DNA of 64,000 bases from Cotesia glomerata (lineage: Eukaryota > Arthropoda > Insecta > Hymenoptera > Braconidae). The translations under genes and the position numbers were made by a program. The DNA lies in contig NC_058158.1 of NCBI RefSeq assembly GCF_020080835.1, positions 10,726,001 to 10,790,000 on the forward strand, written 5' to 3'. Under the pieces are notes generated by a model. That model was not told the DNA's origin and searched no databases. It worked only from the letters and a program-made list of their open reading frames with translations. Positions 59,774 to 64,000 of the stretch are shown one piece after another. Every line of letters starts with the position of its first letter. Position 1 is the stretch's first letter.

Positions 59774-61526
59774 ATGAAGATTCAAAATACTCTTTATCAA
59801 ATTCCAACAATATATTATTATATTATTCTCGCTTTAATTGTGAAAATTGATGGAAAAACGGTTCCGCTTGAGAAATTATCTCTGGGTGACATTGTTAACA
59901 TAAATAACTTAAATCAATTTTCAACCAAAGTACTCGGTCACGTCTTCAATGACTATGAGGATGCCAAATTTTCTTACGAACTGAACGAAAGTGCACACCT
60001 CAGCATCATATCTTCAAAGAAAATTTGCCTCGACTCAAATTCAGCGGCGTCCCGTTTCTTCCCGGGAATTTTTGTGAACCAAAGAAGATTTTTGAGCGCC
60101 AAAAGTTTGTTCCAGACTGATTATGTAAAGACTAAATTATTTCCTACCAATTCAAGCTATATCAACGACGAAACCTTCACTTACGGGACTATTAAAGTAT
60201 GTGGCAACATTCGTGTGCAAAATATGAAGATCAAGATGATAGAAAAGAATGAAGCTTCAAAATTTAACAGTTCAAAATTTTACCTCGCTGACTTAATCAA
60301 CGGACGTTGTCTTTTCCAAGTAAGTTTCTTCAGAATTCCTCAAAAATGATTCAAAAAATAATTAAAATTTTTTGTAATTTCCAAAACAGGTTTTTGTGAA
60401 CCCTAAAAATGTTTGTCGCTCTAAAAATAACAAAAAACAATTCTTCAAGCTTTGTATCCTCAAAAGTCGGATCATAACCACCGACAATAACAACACTAAA
60501 GAAAATTTCGTAAATGATTACCTAACTGCCAATCAAAGCCTCTTTACTTTCAAAAGCTTGCCTTTGAGCAATCGGACAGAGATTTTGAGCATTCTTAAAA
60601 ATGATACCGTGGTCGATCTTAGCTTTCACTCGCTTCCAAAATTGATAAAATTGCCTGGAAATTATCACAAGCCAATAATTCGACACAAATTGATGATGAA
60701 TTTGCAACCGGGTGACATGATTAACATTGATGACTTGTTCAAATTTAATGAATCGTATCTGAGTGTCGATAATCTAGCAATTGAGACAAAAAATTACGTA
60801 ACAAGCCCAAAAATTTCGTACATACATTCAAACTGTACAAATGATCCATATTTTGGAAAACTGCGAAATTTTTATTCTTTCACAGATCTTTTTGAGCTAA
60901 TTTTGAAGCGAAACAACTACGGAGTAAATTCCAAATATTTGAACGGAAATTTCACGTGTCTAAAATTGACAATTTGCAATTCATTTAGTGGGCAAGAATT
61001 GAAAAATTTTGTCAGGGTAATTAATGTGAATGAAAGGAAAAATTTTGGACAATACAAACTGTTTTTTGATCGGGAAAATTTTATCATAAGGACAAAGGCT
61101 GGCAATAAGAATCACTACGTTACCAAAGCAGAGAAAGGCAACTGCTTGTTTCAGGTTAGCTATTATTGCTGAGAATGCTAAATTGAATGGCTAAGGAGGT
61201 TTGGTTGGGTATATATACTAATTCATTGAATGTTCTAGGCATTGATGTTCCCCGCCGGCATTGTTAGTATAAATGAAGAAGTAGGTTACGCGGATTCGGA
61301 CTTGCTGTTGGATTCTCTCGCTCATTCTGGCGAAATAATATCTGCGAGCAATAATAGAACGTTAGAAAAGTGGGCGAAGAATTTGATTAATGCTCGGTCT
61401 TCAACTATTGATGCGTCTTTAGGTCTCATTAATTTTATTAAGAATACAACGGATTTGATTTCTATTTGGAGAGAGCTTGATAACAATCAAGCTTTGATGA
61501 GCCTCCAATTACATCCATTGAACTGA
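59774..61526 (+). CDS. Three-exon gene for a secreted protein with an exon-encoded repeated domain; family unknown
   Basis: Exons are 59774-60319, 60390-61154 and 61239-61526 (stop TGA). Introns are 70 and 84 bases, GTAAGT...ACAG and GTTAGC...CTAG, both phase 0. The product is 532 residues. ATG 59774 is chosen because residues 8-24 after it form a hydrophobic stretch (Tyr/Ile/Leu-rich), a likely signal peptide; the open frame extends upstream to a TTG but has no earlier ATG. At least ten N-glycosylation sequons and nine cysteines (85, 143, 179, 191, 204, 331, 372, 378, 434) suit an extracellular protein. Exons 1 and 2 share ordered motifs: GDIVNINNLNQF (38-49) with GDMINIDDLFKF (290-301), RRFLSAKSLF (104-113) with RNFYSFTDLF (341-350), and CLFQ at each exon end (179-182, 434-437). 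Exon 3 (438-532) is a distinct, probably helical tail. I do not recognise the family, and no enzyme motif is evident. It lies between two Helitron copies. A venom, gut or host-interaction role would be speculation. Confidence 0.82.
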
Positions 61527-62179
61527 AAAATATATATTGTTGAGCAGAGGTTAAGAAATAGATTGTGAAATTTCGAATTTAAATGTCAAGGAATTTTTTG
61601 CTTTCTAATTTGGTTAAAAAGTTATAGCAATAGTAAAAATTTAAGTTTGGAAATTTTATTGTTTTTTTATAACGGGGTAATTTGGGTAATTGTGTAAAAA
61701 AAGTAAAAAGTTGGACCTTGAAAATGACTCGCCTTGAAATGAAAAAATTTTTTTAATTTTAATGACCGAACCACCGATTACCAATTTTACGTCGTACTCT
61801 TTACGAAAATATCGAAAGAAGAAAATAACTCTTAAGTGCAAAGTCAGAAAGGCTGTAAATCGTCCAGGACCGCCATGAATGTACGATCTTCTTGCAACCG
61901 TTGGTGCAATTAGCATCAAGCGCAAAAGGATCTTCTTATGTATATATATGTATGTATAAGGCATAAAATACCTCGGTTATGAGAATCAGGAAGTTCTCTC
62001 TCGGCTCTCCTTGATTATTATCAGATTCGTAAATCAACTTCTTTTAATGTTTATGTTAATGGAGAGATCTTTAGGATTTTTAATGAAAATCAAAAATTTT
62101 ACTATCAAACACTCTTATTAGATTTATTTAAAAATTTATTATTGCATTTTTAAGATATAGAAAAAATTATTTTATTCAA

Positions 62180-62658
62180 ATCAAAGGTTTTATATCATTC
62201 TCACCAATACTCAATTTATAATGACAAATATTTAGGCTGCATTCAAAAATGTTCTATCTCTAGATACACAATTAAGAAATGACCTTGTATCTTGTGAACT
62301 ATCGACATTTTTAAAGATATAAGCTCATCCCGATGTTACACTCATCAAGACCTTTCATTTGAGTACCCACATCAGTTTTTCATATATTTATATATATTAT
62401 ATATATGTATATATGAAAAATATATCAAAAATGCATGTGGGTACTCAAATGAAAGCTCTTGATCAGTGTAACTTCAGGATGAGCTTATATCTTGAAAATA
62501 TATGTTATATATATATATATGAAAAATATATCAAAAATGCATGTGGGTACTCAAATGAAAGCTCTTAATGAGTGTAACATCGGGATGAGCTTATATCTTT
62601 AAAAATGTCAATATTTAAGAAGGTACAGTGCAATTTAACAAAAACGCAAGGTTGCTAG
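62180..62658 (+). mobile_element. Helitron copy 12, 5'-truncated, plus strand
   Basis: Ends GCAAGGTTGCTAG|T at 62658 but has lost the terminal hairpin (the sequence jumps from CAATTTAACAAAAACG to CAAGG). One full module plus an extra right arm (about 62540-62600). The 5' part begins inside the ATCATTCTCACCAATA internal segment. Confidence 0.72.
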
Positions 62659-63639
62659 TTTTTAATTAATAAATTTTATAAATTACAATTTTCAAATATA
62701 ATTTGACTTAAAATTAACTTTGCAAATTTATTATCAAAATATTTTATGTATATTAAAAATTAATTCTAAAAAAAATAAAAATAGAAATAGAAAGTAAATA
62801 TTTTACCGAAAAAAAAAATTTTATCAAAAGAAAGTTTGTTTTTAATTAACCCAAAGGATTTAAAGTAAAAATATGATAATTTGAAATTAAAATAATACCG
62901 ACAAATTCTTGAGATAAAAGAAGTATTTTGAGTATATATTTAAAATGTCAAACGTAAATTTAAAAGGCGATGTTATTTGAAAAGCGTAATTAACATTAAA
63001 CACATGGAAGAGAAGGACAAAGAGAGAAGTTTGAGAATACTTAGAAGTTTTATAAAGACCTCCGGTTAATTCCCAGGGTGTCAACAAGTAATCAAAGTAA
63101 CTTGGTTTCATCTTGGTGCACGGATCCGTTAGCCACCTCATCTCTTATTAAATTTCTACGAAATCAAAACAGGTCCTCTGCATGGCTCTGAGCGAGTTTC
63201 CATCACGTCGATCAAAGCTCCGCGAAAGCCATGTACACACTTAGTGAAATAATTTTCCAGGCTTACACGCTTTACCAGAGCTTATTTCGAACCACAAAGC
63301 CTTCAGTTGGTGCTTCCAGGCTCGTGTTCTGTATGACGAGTGTAAACCCGAATCACACGGTATGGAGGAACTCCACATAATGATTCATTTGACTTAGAAG
63401 GATGTTTATGATGTGTGCACAGCCGAGGTACTCGTGTAAGAACCCAAGTAATCAGTAATCACCCTTTTCTACTACATAAATCCTCTATTTTAAATCCTCT
63501 ATTTGTTTGCTATTATTTATCATTAATTATTTGGAATAACTCCGGCTTGAGTAATGATCATGAGCTTTTAATGATAGAGATAAGTATGACCATAAAAAAA
63601 TTAACTTGACTCAAGAGCAACAGTCGGAAACCGAGAACA

Positions 63640-64000
63640 ATTTTTTGAAGAAATCTCTTTGAAAATTTATGAAAAATTAATTTTTTTTTATTTTGAAAAT
63701 TTAATTTAAAGAGCAGAAATCAAAGTATTAATTATTTATTCCCGTTTAAAATTTTTCCGTACTAAAATTATATCAAAATTTTTTACAATAAAAAAAATGT
63801 CAAAAAAAAAGTGAAATTTTTTTTTGGAGCTTAATTTTTATATTTGTACTTTTTTATCAAAAATATAAAGCAATTTTTTTGAAGAAATGATATTTGAATA
63901 ATTTTTTGAAGAAATATCTTTGAAAATTTTCAAAAAATTAATTTTTTCATATTTTGTAAATTTAATATCAAGAGAAAAAATCAAAGTATCAATTATTTAT
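63640..64000. repeat. Imperfect AT-rich tandem repeat at window end
   Basis: CTTTGAAAATTTATGAAAAATTAATT near 63656 recurs in similar form near 63918, and the following AGAGCAGAAATCAAAGTATTAATTATTTAT near 63710 recurs near 63970. The second unit is cut by the window end. Confidence 0.6.

Larger units (their letters stand above)
26745..64000 (+). other. Probable following intron of the PTB-domain gene, open at the window end
   Basis: Donor GTAAGA at 26745 is strong, yet I could not find a plus-strand exon coding the expected C-terminal PTB helix in the rest of the window. If none was missed, this intron is longer than 37 kb, and the candidate genes at 40539 and 59774 lie inside it on the same strand. 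A small exon could have been overlooked, or the gene could end early in an alternative isoform. Confidence 0.4.

Noticed and set aside
59774..61526. Integrated viral (for example polydnavirus) origin of the secreted gene
   Set aside because: No viral gene, segment boundary or known family motif is visible; introns and context fit an ordinary nuclear gene.
645..62658. Autonomous Helitron coding Rep/helicase
   Set aside because: No long open frame lies inside any copy; all are non-autonomous.

Overview
This is a stretch of a very AT-rich animal nuclear genome, most likely an insect and plausibly a hymenopteran (parasitoid-wasp-like). The signs are spliceosomal exons separated by huge AT-rich introns, short 70-84 bp introns in a compact gene, many small non-autonomous DNA transposons, and a Helitron family with canonical TC/CTAG ends inserted between A and T. 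No rRNA, bacterial operon, CRISPR array or phage feature is present. The organism assignment is inference.

Coding content is small. (1) A plus-strand gene crosses most or all of the window. The window opens on the last 36 bases of one coding exon; the next exon is at 26598-26744. Together they encode part of a PTB domain closest, from memory, to SH2D5. The intron between them is 26.6 kb, and no continuation exon was found downstream, so the next intron probably exceeds 37 kb. (2) A complete three-exon plus-strand gene at 59774-61526 would be nested in that intron. It encodes a predicted secreted, Cys-containing, sequon-rich protein of 532 residues from an unrecognised family. Two phase-0 exons each end in Cys-Leu-Phe-Gln and share ordered motifs, suggesting an exon-encoded domain repeat. 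It is the most interesting coding object here. (3) A candidate first coding exon at 40539-40763, with Inr-like motifs and a small uORF upstream, may splice to 44760.

The rest is intron or intergenic sequence colonised by repeats. Twelve Helitron copies (ten minus, two plus) carry one to three long palindromic modules with TA-rich centres; some modules are inverted relative to the element ends. Other transposons sit inside them: a TTAA-flanked piggyBac-type MITE in the copy at 2598 and a 576 bp solo LTR with a TATA target duplication in the copy at 20084. Several MITE groups with CACNG ends and TA target duplications occur, including one inserted into another at 49721-49988 and a possible multi-level nest at 22784-24175 that also holds a tRNA-derived SINE. 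Many local tandem duplications of roughly 70-450 bp and short microsatellites fill the introns.

So the window reads as a long signalling-adaptor gene whose introns host nested genes and layered transposons, several of which can be ordered by age from their nesting.
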